The translations under genes and the position numbers were made by a program. Under the pieces are notes generated by a model. It did no database searches, was not told where the DNA came from, and saw only the letters and a program-made list of their open reading frames with translations. A stretch of DNA of 64,000 nucleotides from CAWBLP01 sp963721065 (GTDB lineage: Bacteria; Pseudomonadota; Alphaproteobacteria; Acetobacterales; Acetobacteraceae): contig CAVRHO010000001.1 of NCBI GenBank assembly GCA_963721065.1, positions 496,001 to 560,000 of the forward strand, given 5' to 3'. Below, piece by piece: positions 1 to 8,149 of this stretch; the stretch's first letter is position 1; every line of letters begins with the position of its first letter.

Positions 1-65
1 TTGCCATGCTCGGTGTGGGTGTGGTCGGACTGGCGTTGGCCAGGAAATTCCGCCGCCGGAAATGA
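1..65 (+). CDS. C-terminal end of a PEP-CTERM exported protein (partial)
   Basis: The window opens inside a gene. Reading from base 3 gives 20 residues up to the TGA at 63-65: a hydrophobic stretch (LGVGVVGLALA) followed by the basic tail RKFRRRK. This is the end of a PEP-CTERM sorting signal, the membrane segment plus positive tail recognised by exosortase. The PEP triplet itself lies upstream of the window. Two more PEP-CTERM genes occur here (10.7 and 17.1 kb), which supports the reading. Function of the protein is unknown. Confidence 0.7.
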   Translation, partial: AMLGVGVVGLALARKFRRRK

Positions 66-77
66 GCAGCTGATGCA

Positions 78-911
78 ATGGTTCCGGCCTGGCTGACCCG
101 GGCCGACGCGCTGGTCGTCGCCGGGCTGTTCGTCGGTGCCGGAGCAGCCGAACTGCTGTGGCCGTTCCGTTCGGCGACGCCCCCCGCGGGCTCGCGATGG
201 TTCGCCAATGTGCTGCTTGGCGCGTTGACATATGCGTGGCTCATGATTCCCAGCGTTGCCGGCGCACTGGCGGCGCTCCGGTTCGGCGATGACGGGCCCG
301 ATCTGCTCGGCCGGCTGGGGCTGCCGGACCCGGTGCATTTCGTCGTCGGCGTGCTGCTGCTCGATCTGGCCGGGTATGCGATGCACCGGCTGTATCACCG
401 CGTGCGTTGGTTGTGGCGTATCCATGCCGTGCATCACGCGGATCCATACCTCGACATTACGACGGCCATCCGTCACCATCCGGCCGAGCAACTTCTGGCG
501 TTAGTGGTCGCTGCGGCGCTTGGCGTGGTGTTTGGCGTTCGTCCAAATGAAATGCTGATCTACGGCTGGCTTGCCTGGGCCACGCAGTTCCCCGGACATG
601 CGAACATCGTGTTGCCGCGCCGGCTGGATACCGTGCTGCGCCGCTTCGTGGTGACGCCGAGTTTCCATCACCTGCACCATTCCAGCCTGCGCAGTGAGAC
701 CGACAGCAACTACGCTGCGGTATTCTCGGCCTGGGACATGTTGTTCCGCACGGCACGGTCGCGGCCACGTGAGCAAGAGGCAGCCATCGTGTTCGGGCTG
801 GAAGACATCAGCGAGATCCAGGCGCGATCGGTGCTGCATCAACTGGCGCACCCGTTGTTGCGACAGGGCGGCCTCACTTCTCCGCCCCTTAAGGCGGAGA
901 AAGCGGGATGA
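78..911 (+). CDS. Sterol desaturase / fatty acid hydroxylase family membrane protein
   Basis: A 277-residue integral membrane protein of the fatty acid hydroxylase superfamily, whose members use a di-iron centre to hydroxylate or desaturate lipids. The histidine clusters that bind iron are visible: HRLYH (103-107), HAVHH (116-120), RHH (132-134) and HHLHH (197-201). Hydrophobic segments lie near residues 10-27, 45-68, 88-101 and 140-170. Length is normal for bacterial members. The ATG at 78 lies 13 bases after the preceding stop and has no strong ribosome binding site. The substrate cannot be told; hopanoid, carotenoid or fatty acid are all possible. Confidence 0.85.
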   Translation: MVPAWLTRADALVVAGLFVGAGAAELLWPFRSATPPAGSRWFANVLLGALTYAWLMIPSVAGALAALRFGDDGPDLLGRLGLPDPVHFVVGVLLLDLAGYAMHRLYHRVRWLWRIHAVHHADPYLDITTAIRHHPAEQLLALVVAAALGVVFGVRPNEMLIYGWLAWATQFPGHANIVLPRRLDTVLRRFVVTPSFHHLHHSSLRSETDSNYAAVFSAWDMLFRTARSRPREQEAAIVFGLEDISEIQARSVLHQLAHPLLRQGGLTSPPLKAEKAG

Positions 912-1331
912 AGCGGGCAAACCGAGGCTGGCCACGATCAAAGCCGTTCCGCGCGATTGCCAGTCGCCATGATCGGACCGCCCGGATCCTCCTCGCAGCC
1001 GTTCGCCGCCCCGCCTGCATCGCTTTGGCCTGATTGACGACAGCCTCCAATTTCCCACAGAATTCATGGGATCTGACGGCGAGCGTTCGGTCGGGCGCAA
1101 TATGTTGCCGAGCGATATTGGGTGATACCGAATTCTTTCTGTGAAACTCTGTGGGGAAACTCAGCGCAACTCTGCGGTAAAAAACCGCTGTTGCATACGC
1201 CCCCGCCCCCCATCATCCAGGACTCCCGCCGGAACGCCCGCCCCAAGCAACACCAGCCCTCCCAACCGCTCTTGCCCTCCGCCCCCGGAAGCGGAACCAT
1301 GGTGCCCTCTTGCTGGGGGAGGGAAAGCCTC
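912..1331 (+). other. Intergenic region, no supported gene
   Basis: About 420 bases with no convincing coding region. An open frame runs into the dihydropyrimidinase from 1122, but the residues before 1332 look like translated non-coding DNA. CCCACAG (around 1054) and CTGTGGGG (around 1149) form a loose inverted repeat, with no clear promoter elements. Confidence 0.5.
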
Positions 1332-2759
1332 ATGGTCGATCTGGTGATACGCGGCGACACGGTGGTCACGCCGCAGGGTGTCGGCGCCTTCGATGTCGCG
1401 ATTGCCGGCGAGACGATCGTCGCCGTCGCCGCCAAGGGCAGCCTGCCGGTGCCGGACGGCGCCCGGCTGATCGACGCCACCGGCAAGATCGTGATGCCCG
1501 GCGGCATCGACCCGCATGTGCACTGCAAGTGGCACCTGCCCAACCCCGACGGTTCGGCCGGCCTGACCGATCCGCCGGACGTCGTCAGCCACGCCGCGGT
1601 GCATGGCGGTACCACCACCATCATCGACTTCACCCGCGCCAACCAGGGCGACACCCTGCAGCACGCGATCGAGCAGCGTGAGGCCGACTGGAAAGGCCAC
1701 TGCGCCTGCGACTACGCGCAGCACATCATGGTGGAAGGCGCGCTGCCGGTCGATCTGCCGCCGCAATTGGCCGAGGCGATCCAGGCCGGCTTTCCCACGG
1801 TCAAGATCTTCACCACCGACATCACGCCCAGCCGCAAGGGGCGCATGGTGGATTTCGGCGATATCTGGGAAGTCTTCCAGGTGCTGGCGGCGCAGGGCGG
1901 GCTCGGGGTGATCCACTCCGAGGACAACGACATCGTCATGCACATGTACGGCAAGCTGATCCGCGAAGGGCGGACCGGCTTCGAGAACATGGCCGAGGTG
2001 CACAACACGCTGTCCGAGGACATCAGCTTCCGCCGGGTGATCCGGCTGGCGGAGAAAGTTCCGGGGACGGCGCTGTACATGATGCACACCTCGGCGGCGA
2101 GCGGCGTGTCGGCGATCCGCGAGGCGCGGACGCGCGGGGTGCCGATCTACGGCGAGTCGCTGCACCAGTACATGCTCTATACCAACGAGGACTATAAGAC
2201 GCCGCGCGGCCAGATCTATCACACCTACCCGTCGCTGAAGTCGAAGGAAGACCAGGCGGCGCTGTGGGAGGGCACGCTGGACGGCAGCATCAACTGCGTC
2301 GCCACCGACGAGATCTGCTGCACCCTGGCGAAGAAGCTGCAGGGCGCGCGGATCGACGACACCACCGGCGGCAATGCCGGCGTCGAGCCGCGGGTGGCGC
2401 TGATGTACACGGAAATGGTGGGCAAGCGCGGCTATTCGCTGCCGCGCTTCGTCGATCTGGTGTCCACCAACGCGGCGAAGATCATGGGGCTGTATCCGCG
2501 CAAGGGCGCGCTGGCGGCGGGCTCCGATGCGGATATCTGCGTGCTGGACCCGGCGGACCAGCGGGTGATCCGGGCCGAGGACCTGCACGAGGCCGACTAC
2601 ACGCCGTGGGAAGGCCGCAAGATGGACGCCTGGCCCTGCCTGACCGTGCTGCGCGGCAAGGTCGTGGTGGAGGGCGGCACGTTCAAAGGCAGCCTGAACG
2701 ACGGCAAGTGGCAGAAGCGCAAGGTCGCGCCGGAGATGCTGGCGGCGCCGCGGCTTTAG
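1332..2759 (+). CDS. hydA: Dihydropyrimidinase / D-hydantoinase
   Basis: A 475-residue cytoplasmic amidohydrolase that opens cyclic amides such as dihydrouracil or 5-substituted hydantoins. Metal ligands are visible: DPHVH at 60-64, the carbamylated lysine K158 in TVKIFTTD, later histidines in GVIHSED and YMMHTSAA, and the catalytic Asp326 in CVATDEICC. The start at 1332 (MVDLVIRGDTVV) is chosen because family members begin with this beta-strand; the in-frame ATG at 1122 would add 70 unrelated residues. The length is typical. No other pyrimidine-degradation gene is adjacent, so pathway assignment rests on the family alone. Confidence 0.9.
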   Translation: MVDLVIRGDTVVTPQGVGAFDVAIAGETIVAVAAKGSLPVPDGARLIDATGKIVMPGGIDPHVHCKWHLPNPDGSAGLTDPPDVVSHAAVHGGTTTIIDFTRANQGDTLQHAIEQREADWKGHCACDYAQHIMVEGALPVDLPPQLAEAIQAGFPTVKIFTTDITPSRKGRMVDFGDIWEVFQVLAAQGGLGVIHSEDNDIVMHMYGKLIREGRTGFENMAEVHNTLSEDISFRRVIRLAEKVPGTALYMMHTSAASGVSAIREARTRGVPIYGESLHQYMLYTNEDYKTPRGQIYHTYPSLKSKEDQAALWEGTLDGSINCVATDEICCTLAKKLQGARIDDTTGGNAGVEPRVALMYTEMVGKRGYSLPRFVDLVSTNAAKIMGLYPRKGALAAGSDADICVLDPADQRVIRAEDLHEADYTPWEGRKMDAWPCLTVLRGKVVVEGGTFKGSLNDGKWQKRKVAPEMLAAPRL

Positions 2760-2800
2760 GGGCCGCGGATGATGGGCCGGCCGAGCATTGGCGGCTTTGC

Positions 2801-3100
2801 ATGACAGACGCCGAACTGCGCAGCCTGCTGGTGGACAGCCTGGCGCTGTGGGACATCGCCGGCCGGGTCACGGCCGGGGAGGCCGGGCTGGAGATCGGCA
2901 CGACCGACGGCGTGTTCCTGCTGCAACGCGCGCCGGCCGGACTGCGGCCGGTGCGCTGGCTGCTGCAGACTCCGGTGCGTGCTGCGGCGGGGCGGCCCCC
3001 GCGGGCCGCGCCCTCCATCGTTGCGGCGCTGACCGCGCTGCGCAACGCGATCGGTGCGGACAGCGGTCCGACGCTGCGGGTGGGGCCGACCGCGGCGTAA
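2801..3100 (+). CDS. Small hypothetical protein (99 aa)
   Basis: A 99-residue protein beginning MTDAELRSLLVDSLALWD, 41 bases after the hydantoinase stop and probably co-transcribed with it. It has an amphipathic N-terminal helix, then short beta-like segments (GLEIGTTDGVFLL, RPVRWLLQT) and an Ala/Arg-rich end. No catalytic motif or membrane segment is visible. The family is not recognised. It converges with the PBP1C gene, whose stop is 37 bases away. Confidence 0.6.
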   Translation: MTDAELRSLLVDSLALWDIAGRVTAGEAGLEIGTTDGVFLLQRAPAGLRPVRWLLQTPVRAAAGRPPRAAPSIVAALTALRNAIGADSGPTLRVGPTAA

Positions 3101-3136
3101 GGGCGGGCGCGGCGGACCGGTGCGGCGTGACGCGCG

Positions 3137-5134
3137 TCAGGGGCTGACCAGGTGCACCATCTCGCTGGCGCTGTGTCCGTGGCGGTCCACCACGGACAGG
3201 CGGGCGAATCCGATTCCATCCGGCCGCCAGGACGGCGTCAGGCCCAGCGGCACGGCGGGCAGGGGCAGGCCGTTGACCAGCCAGGTGTAGGGCGGGGTGC
3301 CGCCCGAGGCCTCCAGCGCGATCGGGTCGTGCGGCGACAGTTCCAGCCTGGCATCAGCCGGCGGGAAAATGATCCGGGGCGCCGTCCGTTCGGCCGGCGC
3401 ATCCGGCGCGCCGAAATGACGCAGCCCGGGCGCGACACGGCGCGGCGGCGCGGCCGCCACATCCACCGGCGCCGGTTCCGCGGGCAGCAGGTCGAACACC
3501 CGGAACAGGATCGGCGCCGCGGTGTTGAGCCCATAGGCACCCGGGCGCGGCGTGCCGGCCACCTGGCCCACCCAGACCCCGACCGTGTAGGCGCCGGAAC
3601 ATCCCACCGCCCAGGCATCGCGGAACCCGTAGGAGGTGCCGGTCTTGTAGGCGATCCCGCGCGGGCGGGCCGGCGCCACGCCGTCGGGCATGGGCGTGCC
3701 ACGCAGAATCGCGGTGACCTGGCGCGCGGCGGCCGCGGTCATCACCGGCGTGCCGGCGGCGACCGGCCGATCTGGTTGCAAACGTAACGGTGTCACTCGG
3801 CCGCCATCGGCCAGGCCGGTGTACAGCGTCACCAGGTCCTGCAGCGTGATTCCCACCCCGCCCAGCGCCAGCGGCAGGCCCGGCCCGTCGCTGCCGGGCG
3901 GCCAGTGCAGTGTGATGCCGGCCGCCTGCAGCGTCGCGGCGAAGCGCGCCGGCCCGACCCGCGCCAGCAGCGCCACCGCCGGCAGGTTGTAGGATTGCTG
4001 CAGCGCCCGCGCCGCGGTGACCTCGCCATGCAGCCGGTGGTCGAAATTGTGCGGCGCGTAGGTGCCGATGCGCAGGGTCCGGTCGTCGATCAGCGTGCCG
4101 GGCAGGATCAGCCCGTCATCGATCGCCAGGCCGTAGATGAACGGTTTCAGCGTGGAGCCCGGCGAGCGGACCGCCCGCGTTGCGTCCACCATGCCGCCCG
4201 GGCCGAAGAAATCGGCACTGCCGAGGTAGCCCAGGATGGCATGGTCGCGGTTGCGCACGACCAGCGCCGCGAGGTCGGCATCGCCGCCCAGCCAGTGCCG
4301 CTCCGAACGCGCAAGTCGTTCCAGCGCGCGTTGCAGGCCCGCATCGAGCGTGGTCCGCACCGTGCCCCGGTGGCGGAGATGCATGGCGACATGCCAGGCC
4401 AGATGCGGCAGCGCATGGCGGCGGACCGGCGCGGCGGCGATCCGGGCATCGGGCATAACCCGCCGCAGCTTGCGTTGCGCCGCCGCCCAGGCGCGTGCGG
4501 CGTGGCGGTCCGGCCGCAGCCGGGTGGGATGCTGCGGCAGCGCGACCAGCATGGCGGCCTGCGCCGCGGTCAGGTCGGCGGGTTCGCGCCGGAAGTAGAT
4601 CAGCGACGCGGCGCGCACGCCCTCGATATTCCCGCCCATCGGTGCCAGCGTCAGATACATCGTCAGCACCGCCCGACGGCCGTAATGCGCCTCCAATTGC
4701 AGGGCGCGCAGGATGTCGTGCAGCTTTCCGCGCAGGTCGTGCGGGTGCGGCTCCAGCAGGCGCGCCACCTGCATGGCGATGGTGGAGCCGCCGGACACGA
4801 TGTGGCCGTGCGTCAGCAGTTGCCAGGCGGCGCGCGCGAGGGCCAGCGGGTCAACGCCAGGATGCCACCGGAAGCGACGGTCCTCATTCGCCAGAAGCAG
4901 CGACAGGTACGCCGGGGCGACCGTGCCGGGTGTGGCCTTCAGGCGCCAGTAGCCGCCGGGGGTGATGCCGACATGCAGCAGGTGGCCGTCATGGTCCAGC
5001 AGTTGCGGCGACAGCGTGTGATAGCGCGTCAGGTCCGGCGGGAACGCGCGGTCGAGGCCGAACAGCAACACCGGAAGCCCGAGGAGTACCGACGGCAAAC
5101 CACCGGCGGCGCCAGTCCGTCTTTCCGCCGGCAT
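3137..5134 (-). CDS. pbpC: Penicillin-binding protein 1C (bifunctional transglycosylase/transpeptidase)
   Basis: A 665-residue inner-membrane peptidoglycan synthase of class A. A membrane anchor lies at about residues 12-30 (LPSVLLGLPVLLFGLD). The GT51 glycosyltransferase domain follows, with catalytic Glu84 in ANEDRRF and GGSTIAMQ at 115-122. The transpeptidase domain has SxxK (Ser327-Lys330), SxN (Ser381-Asn383) and KTG (497-499). The last 70 or so residues match the C-terminal BiPBP domain that marks the PbpC subgroup. The ATG at 5134 is preferred; the frame is open to 5419 but the extra residues are Arg/Cys-rich and lack homology. PbpC often neighbours an alpha-2-macroglobulin gene, which is absent here. 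Confidence 0.92.
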   Translation of the reverse strand: MPAERRTGAAGGLPSVLLGLPVLLFGLDRAFPPDLTRYHTLSPQLLDHDGHLLHVGITPGGYWRLKATPGTVAPAYLSLLLANEDRRFRWHPGVDPLALARAAWQLLTHGHIVSGGSTIAMQVARLLEPHPHDLRGKLHDILRALQLEAHYGRRAVLTMYLTLAPMGGNIEGVRAASLIYFRREPADLTAAQAAMLVALPQHPTRLRPDRHAARAWAAAQRKLRRVMPDARIAAAPVRRHALPHLAWHVAMHLRHRGTVRTTLDAGLQRALERLARSERHWLGGDADLAALVVRNRDHAILGYLGSADFFGPGGMVDATRAVRSPGSTLKPFIYGLAIDDGLILPGTLIDDRTLRIGTYAPHNFDHRLHGEVTAARALQQSYNLPAVALLARVGPARFAATLQAAGITLHWPPGSDGPGLPLALGGVGITLQDLVTLYTGLADGGRVTPLRLQPDRPVAAGTPVMTAAAARQVTAILRGTPMPDGVAPARPRGIAYKTGTSYGFRDAWAVGCSGAYTVGVWVGQVAGTPRPGAYGLNTAAPILFRVFDLLPAEPAPVDVAAAPPRRVAPGLRHFGAPDAPAERTAPRIIFPPADARLELSPHDPIALEASGGTPPYTWLVNGLPLPAVPLGLTPSWRPDGIGFARLSVVDRHGHSASEMVHLVSP

Positions 5135-5399
5135 CCGGGCGGCGCGCTCCGGGGCAGCGGCGGCGACGCAAGAGGATTGAACCCAGCCGCATCCTGCTTC
5201 GGCCATGCGGTTTGTGTGGCGTGGCGGGCGTTGACATGCCATCGGGGCAGGGACGGGGCAAGGTACAAGTTGGCACCACGCACGCAAGGCAGCGCAAGGC
5301 ACGCCAGGCTGTCTTGTCTGGTGATGCTGGCGGCGAAGCACGCGCACAACAGCATGGCGACAGCGGCGCGCCACGCGGTGGCCACCTGGCATCACCGGG

Positions 5400-5792
5400 T
5401 CAATCTGCGCGGCCTGCACCCGGGGACGGCACAGAAGTGGATGGCGGGCCGGATGGTTTGCGGGAAGCGGAGATCATTGCCGCGCGCAGGTCGCGGATGG
5501 CGGCTTCCCCGACCAGGGTGCGTTCGACCAGAACGCTGCGCCGGTCCGCCGGGTCGGGCCTGCGCCGGACGAGATGGTAGCAGGCGAGACGATCCAGTAC
5601 CCGACTGACCACCGGCCGGCCCACGTTCAGTTCCGTGGCCAGGCCTCGCACGGTCTGGGGATTGGGTGCCAGATAGCATGTGAGGAAGGCCGCCAACTGG
5701 CGGGCGGTCAGGTCGCGATGTTCGCGTCGGACCAGGACGATCATGGCATTGCGAAAGGCTTCCAGTGGATCGCGGTTACGCGCTTCGGCCAT
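5400..5792 (-). CDS. MarR-family transcriptional regulator of cluster A
   Basis: A 130-residue cytoplasmic DNA-binding protein. The winged helix is clear: LTARQLAAFLTCYLA, then a recognition region (QTVRGLATELNVGRPVVSRV) and the MarR wing with DRRSVLVERTLVG. It starts at MAEARNRDPLEAF; an upstream ATG at 5894 would add Arg/Pro-rich residues absent from its paralogue. It diverges from the first small exported gene of cluster A. A paralogue at 27663 has the same divergent position in cluster B, which suggests that each regulator controls its own cluster. The two proteins differ mainly after the wing. The effector is unknown. Confidence 0.8.
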   Translation of the reverse strand: MAEARNRDPLEAFRNAMIVLVRREHRDLTARQLAAFLTCYLAPNPQTVRGLATELNVGRPVVSRVLDRLACYHLVRRRPDPADRRSVLVERTLVGEAAIRDLRAAMISASRKPSGPPSTSVPSPGAGRAD

Positions 5793-6308
5793 CGTCTCCC
5801 TCCCTCTCACGGCGCATGTCGGCCTGTCCCTCCGCACCGCGGGCTGAACGCCGGCACCTGGGCGGCATCGGTCGTCGGTACGCGTCGTAGACATAAAAGA
5901 TACGCCTAATCACTGAACAGACTCTGTCCGTCTGGGCATGCAGTGGCGAGAATCAGAAGAATATCGAAGAAAACATCAAAATACATAATAAAAAATCTCT
6001 GTCGTAGAGCGTTATAATGAAGAGTTTTTCTATCGAACAATGATGTTCCCCGATATGTGACATGACAGTTAATTCATAGTTACTATAGAATGAAAAACAT
6101 GAACTTCTGATGAAGTTATATACACCAAAAGTTCTAATGCGCATTGCGATACGCCTCATTCGGATTACGAATATGTTCATTATGGTGATTGGGTATGACC
6201 TGATTGATATGAAAAAAACTTCAAATAATACGCTCGCTTCTCTTGCTGGGCGCGAGATTTTCCAGAACCCTGCGACAGGCACCTTCGCATGACCGCAAGG
6301 GGGGACTG
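5793..6308. promoter_or_regulatory. AT-rich divergent regulatory region between regulator A and TAG1-A
   Basis: About 515 bases between two divergent genes. The part from about 5950 to 6240 is strikingly AT-rich against the surrounding GC-rich DNA, with runs such as ATAATAAAAAATC. Open frames inside it (for example 5953-6321 on the minus strand) have no protein-like character. It probably carries both promoters and the regulator's binding sites, but no operator could be defined by eye. A ribosome binding site (AAGGGGGGACTG) precedes the TAG1-A start. Confidence 0.5.
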
Positions 6309-6785
6309 ATGGCCGCCTCAAGAAGCAAAATCGTTATGTCGGCTGTTGCTGCTGCCTTCGCGCTCGCAGCACCATCGGTGACGTGGGCCGGCACGCCCAT
6401 GGTCCTGAGCGATTCCCGGCTCGACCACATCACCGCCGGTGGAGCGAGCGTTTTCTCATCTGCGGATGCCGCGGCAGCCGGCGTGCTGGCGCTGACCGGC
6501 ACGAACGTCAATTCCGTCGTCGCCGGGGGGCAGCCCATCTTCCCCCAGCAACCGGCGTTCACCAACGTCGCTGGCGCCTCGGACGGTGCCGCCGTGTCGG
6601 TCGGCAGCAACCTGAGCCAGCAGAACGCACCGCCGGCGTCTTCCGGGACCACGGTCAGCACGGGCGGGACGGCCGATGGCAACCTGGTGATCAACCACAC
6701 CTTCAACCACACGACGCAGGGCGTCGGTGGCGTAACATTCCAGGCCGGATGGACATTCGTCTATGGCGGCTGGGTCGGTTTGTAG
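6309..6785 (+). CDS. TAG1-A: small exported protein with LxxxxLDxITAG motif
   Basis: A 158-residue exported protein of unknown function. A Sec signal peptide (about residues 1-27, ending VTWA-G) is followed directly by VLSDSRLDHITAGG, then an Ala/Ser/Thr/Gln/Asn-rich body with no cysteines and a C-terminal GGVTFQAGWTFVYGGWVGL. The motif resembles a double-glycine leader and here is followed by a second glycine. The start is set by an AAGGGGGG ribosome binding site. It is the first of four genes in cluster A, with gaps of 113, 141 and 69 bases. The paralogue at 26672-27148 has exactly the same length. I infer that it is a secreted or surface subunit. Confidence 0.85.
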   Translation: MAASRSKIVMSAVAAAFALAAPSVTWAGTPMVLSDSRLDHITAGGASVFSSADAAAAGVLALTGTNVNSVVAGGQPIFPQQPAFTNVAGASDGAAVSVGSNLSQQNAPPASSGTTVSTGGTADGNLVINHTFNHTTQGVGGVTFQAGWTFVYGGWVGL

Positions 6786-6898
6786 TCATCCCGAATAAAA
6801 ATGCCGGTGTCCCAGGTATCGCTTCCGCCGGCAGCGGGACGGCTATCGCACAGGCATGGGGATGGTCCCCGCGCACAAATCCACAAGAGGAGGATTGA

Positions 6899-7204
6899 AT
6901 GAGGAAGTTGCTCATGGGGCTGGCAGCGCTGCCGTTCTGCGTCGGCGTCGCCAGTGCCGCCCAGCCGCTGACCAACCAGCAGATGGACCAGGTCACCGCG
7001 GGCTTCACCGCCATCTCGATCGCCGACGCCGAAGGCCTGGTGGGTCGTGGCGGAGTGATCCTGACCGCCACCGCCTCGCTGTCGCAGGTCTCGCCGTATG
7101 CCACCGCGACGGTGGGCGAGGCCTCGGTGACGGCAATGAAGTCGGTTGCCGCGGCGCAGTCTTCGTCGGTCTCCAGCTCCATAGATACGGTGGCGCTCCC
7201 CTAA
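6899..7204 (+). CDS. TAG2-A: small exported protein
   Basis: A 101-residue protein. A Sec signal peptide (MRKLLMGLAALPFCVGVASAA) precedes PLTNQQMDQVTAG and a low-complexity body rich in Ala, Ser, Thr and Val (SVAAAQSSSVSSS). The start follows a strong AGAGGAGGATTG ribosome binding site. It is nearly identical, in protein and DNA, to the gene at 26253-26558, so the duplication is recent or kept uniform by gene conversion. There is no catalytic motif. I infer that it is a structural secreted protein. Confidence 0.88.
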   Translation: MRKLLMGLAALPFCVGVASAAQPLTNQQMDQVTAGFTAISIADAEGLVGRGGVILTATASLSQVSPYATATVGEASVTAMKSVAAAQSSSVSSSIDTVALP

Positions 7205-7345
7205 TAATCCGGCGATCGATCCGGCTCGATCCTGGGGCGCATCGACATGCCTTTTCGCGATCAGCGCGGGAGCGCGACGGTGCGATTAACCCGAAGATTG
7301 GCCGGGTGCCGAGATTTGTCGTGTAACGCAAGAAGGATTCGATCG

Positions 7346-7660
7346 ATGAAGTACAAGCTTCTGTCACTGGTCGCGGGCGGGGCGCTGCTGGCCATCGCCG
7401 GCACCGCCCATGCCGGTCAGCCGATGCAGCTTTCCGCGGCGCAGATGGACCAGGTCACCGCCGGTTCCACCGCCATCGCCAACGCCGCCGGCGTGGCTCT
7501 GGGCGACGTCCTGGCGGACACCGCGACACAGACCTCTACCAACGTGTCCGCAGTGACGCCGAAGATCATAATCGGCCAGGCGACCAGCCAGGCGCTCGCG
7601 GCGTCGATGTTCTTCCAGGCGGCCGCCGCAGCCCACAGCGACACCGCCGCGTCCTACTGA
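7346..7660 (+). CDS. TAG3-A: small exported protein
   Basis: A 104-residue protein. The signal peptide ends near AGTAHA, followed by GQPMQLSAAQMDQVTAG. The mature part alternates Ala, Thr, Gln and Asn (DTATQTSTNVSAV, IIIGQATSQALAASMFF), a composition seen in bacterial amyloid subunits. The ATG at 7346 is chosen because it begins a proper signal peptide after an AAGAAGGATT ribosome binding site; the frame opens earlier at 7247. The paralogue at 25789-26106 ends in LP rather than Y. The function is inferred only. Confidence 0.85.
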   Translation: MKYKLLSLVAGGALLAIAGTAHAGQPMQLSAAQMDQVTAGSTAIANAAGVALGDVLADTATQTSTNVSAVTPKIIIGQATSQALAASMFFQAAAAAHSDTAASY

Positions 7661-7729
7661 AACTGCGGTGCCTGGTGCCCGGCACTGGGCGACGCGTGTT
7701 GGCACACTTGAACCTCACGGGAGAAACCA

Positions 7730-7996
7730 ATGAAAAAAGCTCTTCTCGGACTTCTGGCCCTGCCGCTGCTCACCGGCGCGGCCATGGCCGGACAACAGCC
7801 GGTTCAGTTGACGAATGCACAGATGGATCACGTAACTGCGGGCTGGTCGCTGCACGAGATCGATCGCAGCAATACGAGCTGGACCGAAGTGTCGGTGTAC
7901 TCGCCCAGGTTCAGGGACTGCAGTGGTTCCTGCTACCTGGTGTTGACCAGCTCGAGCATCAGCGTGCAGTCGAAGTTCGGGCCGTCGGCACCGTAA
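7730..7996 (+). CDS. TAG4-A: small exported protein with a cysteine pair
   Basis: An 88-residue protein. The signal peptide ends GAAMA, then comes GQQPVQLTNAQMDHVTAG. The mature part of about 50 residues has two close cysteines (DCSGSCYL) and ends SSSISVQSKFGPSAP. It is preceded by GGGAGAAACC as ribosome binding site. The cluster B paralogue (25452-25715) keeps the ends but differs in the middle, where it has PYYCCSSCYL, so the cysteine region is evolving fastest. It is the last gene of cluster A, and a long hairpin follows 40 bases downstream. Confidence 0.86.
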   Translation: MKKALLGLLALPLLTGAAMAGQQPVQLTNAQMDHVTAGWSLHEIDRSNTSWTEVSVYSPRFRDCSGSCYLVLTSSSISVQSKFGPSAP

Positions 7997-8035
7997 CAGC
8001 GGCGACGCTTGGACAACCTTCAGTGTCTGACTGAC

Positions 8036-8102
8036 GACCTCCGGGGACCAGGATCGCTTGCGGCGGCAGCCGCAAGCGGTTCGGGCTCGATCCCCGGAGG
8101 TC
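8036..8102 (+). terminator. Nested hairpin downstream of TAG4-A
   Basis: A 12-base outer inverted repeat (GACCTCCGGGGA at 8036-8047, TCCCCGGAGGTC at 8091-8102) encloses a perfect inner stem of CGCTTGCGGC and GCCGCAAGCG (8055-8078). There is no T-run. A related outer stem occurs downstream of TAG4-B at 25347-25414. It could end the cluster A transcript or stabilise its mRNA. Confidence 0.6.
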
Positions 8103-8149
8103 GTGCCCTCCGTAACCGGTGAGACACCCGGCGTCGCATGCGCGGCGGG

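Noticed and set aside
5953..6321. 122-residue minus-strand frame in the AT-rich region
   Set aside because: No ribosome binding site, no homologous look, and it overlaps the TAG1-A start region; likely chance coding in AT-rich control DNA.
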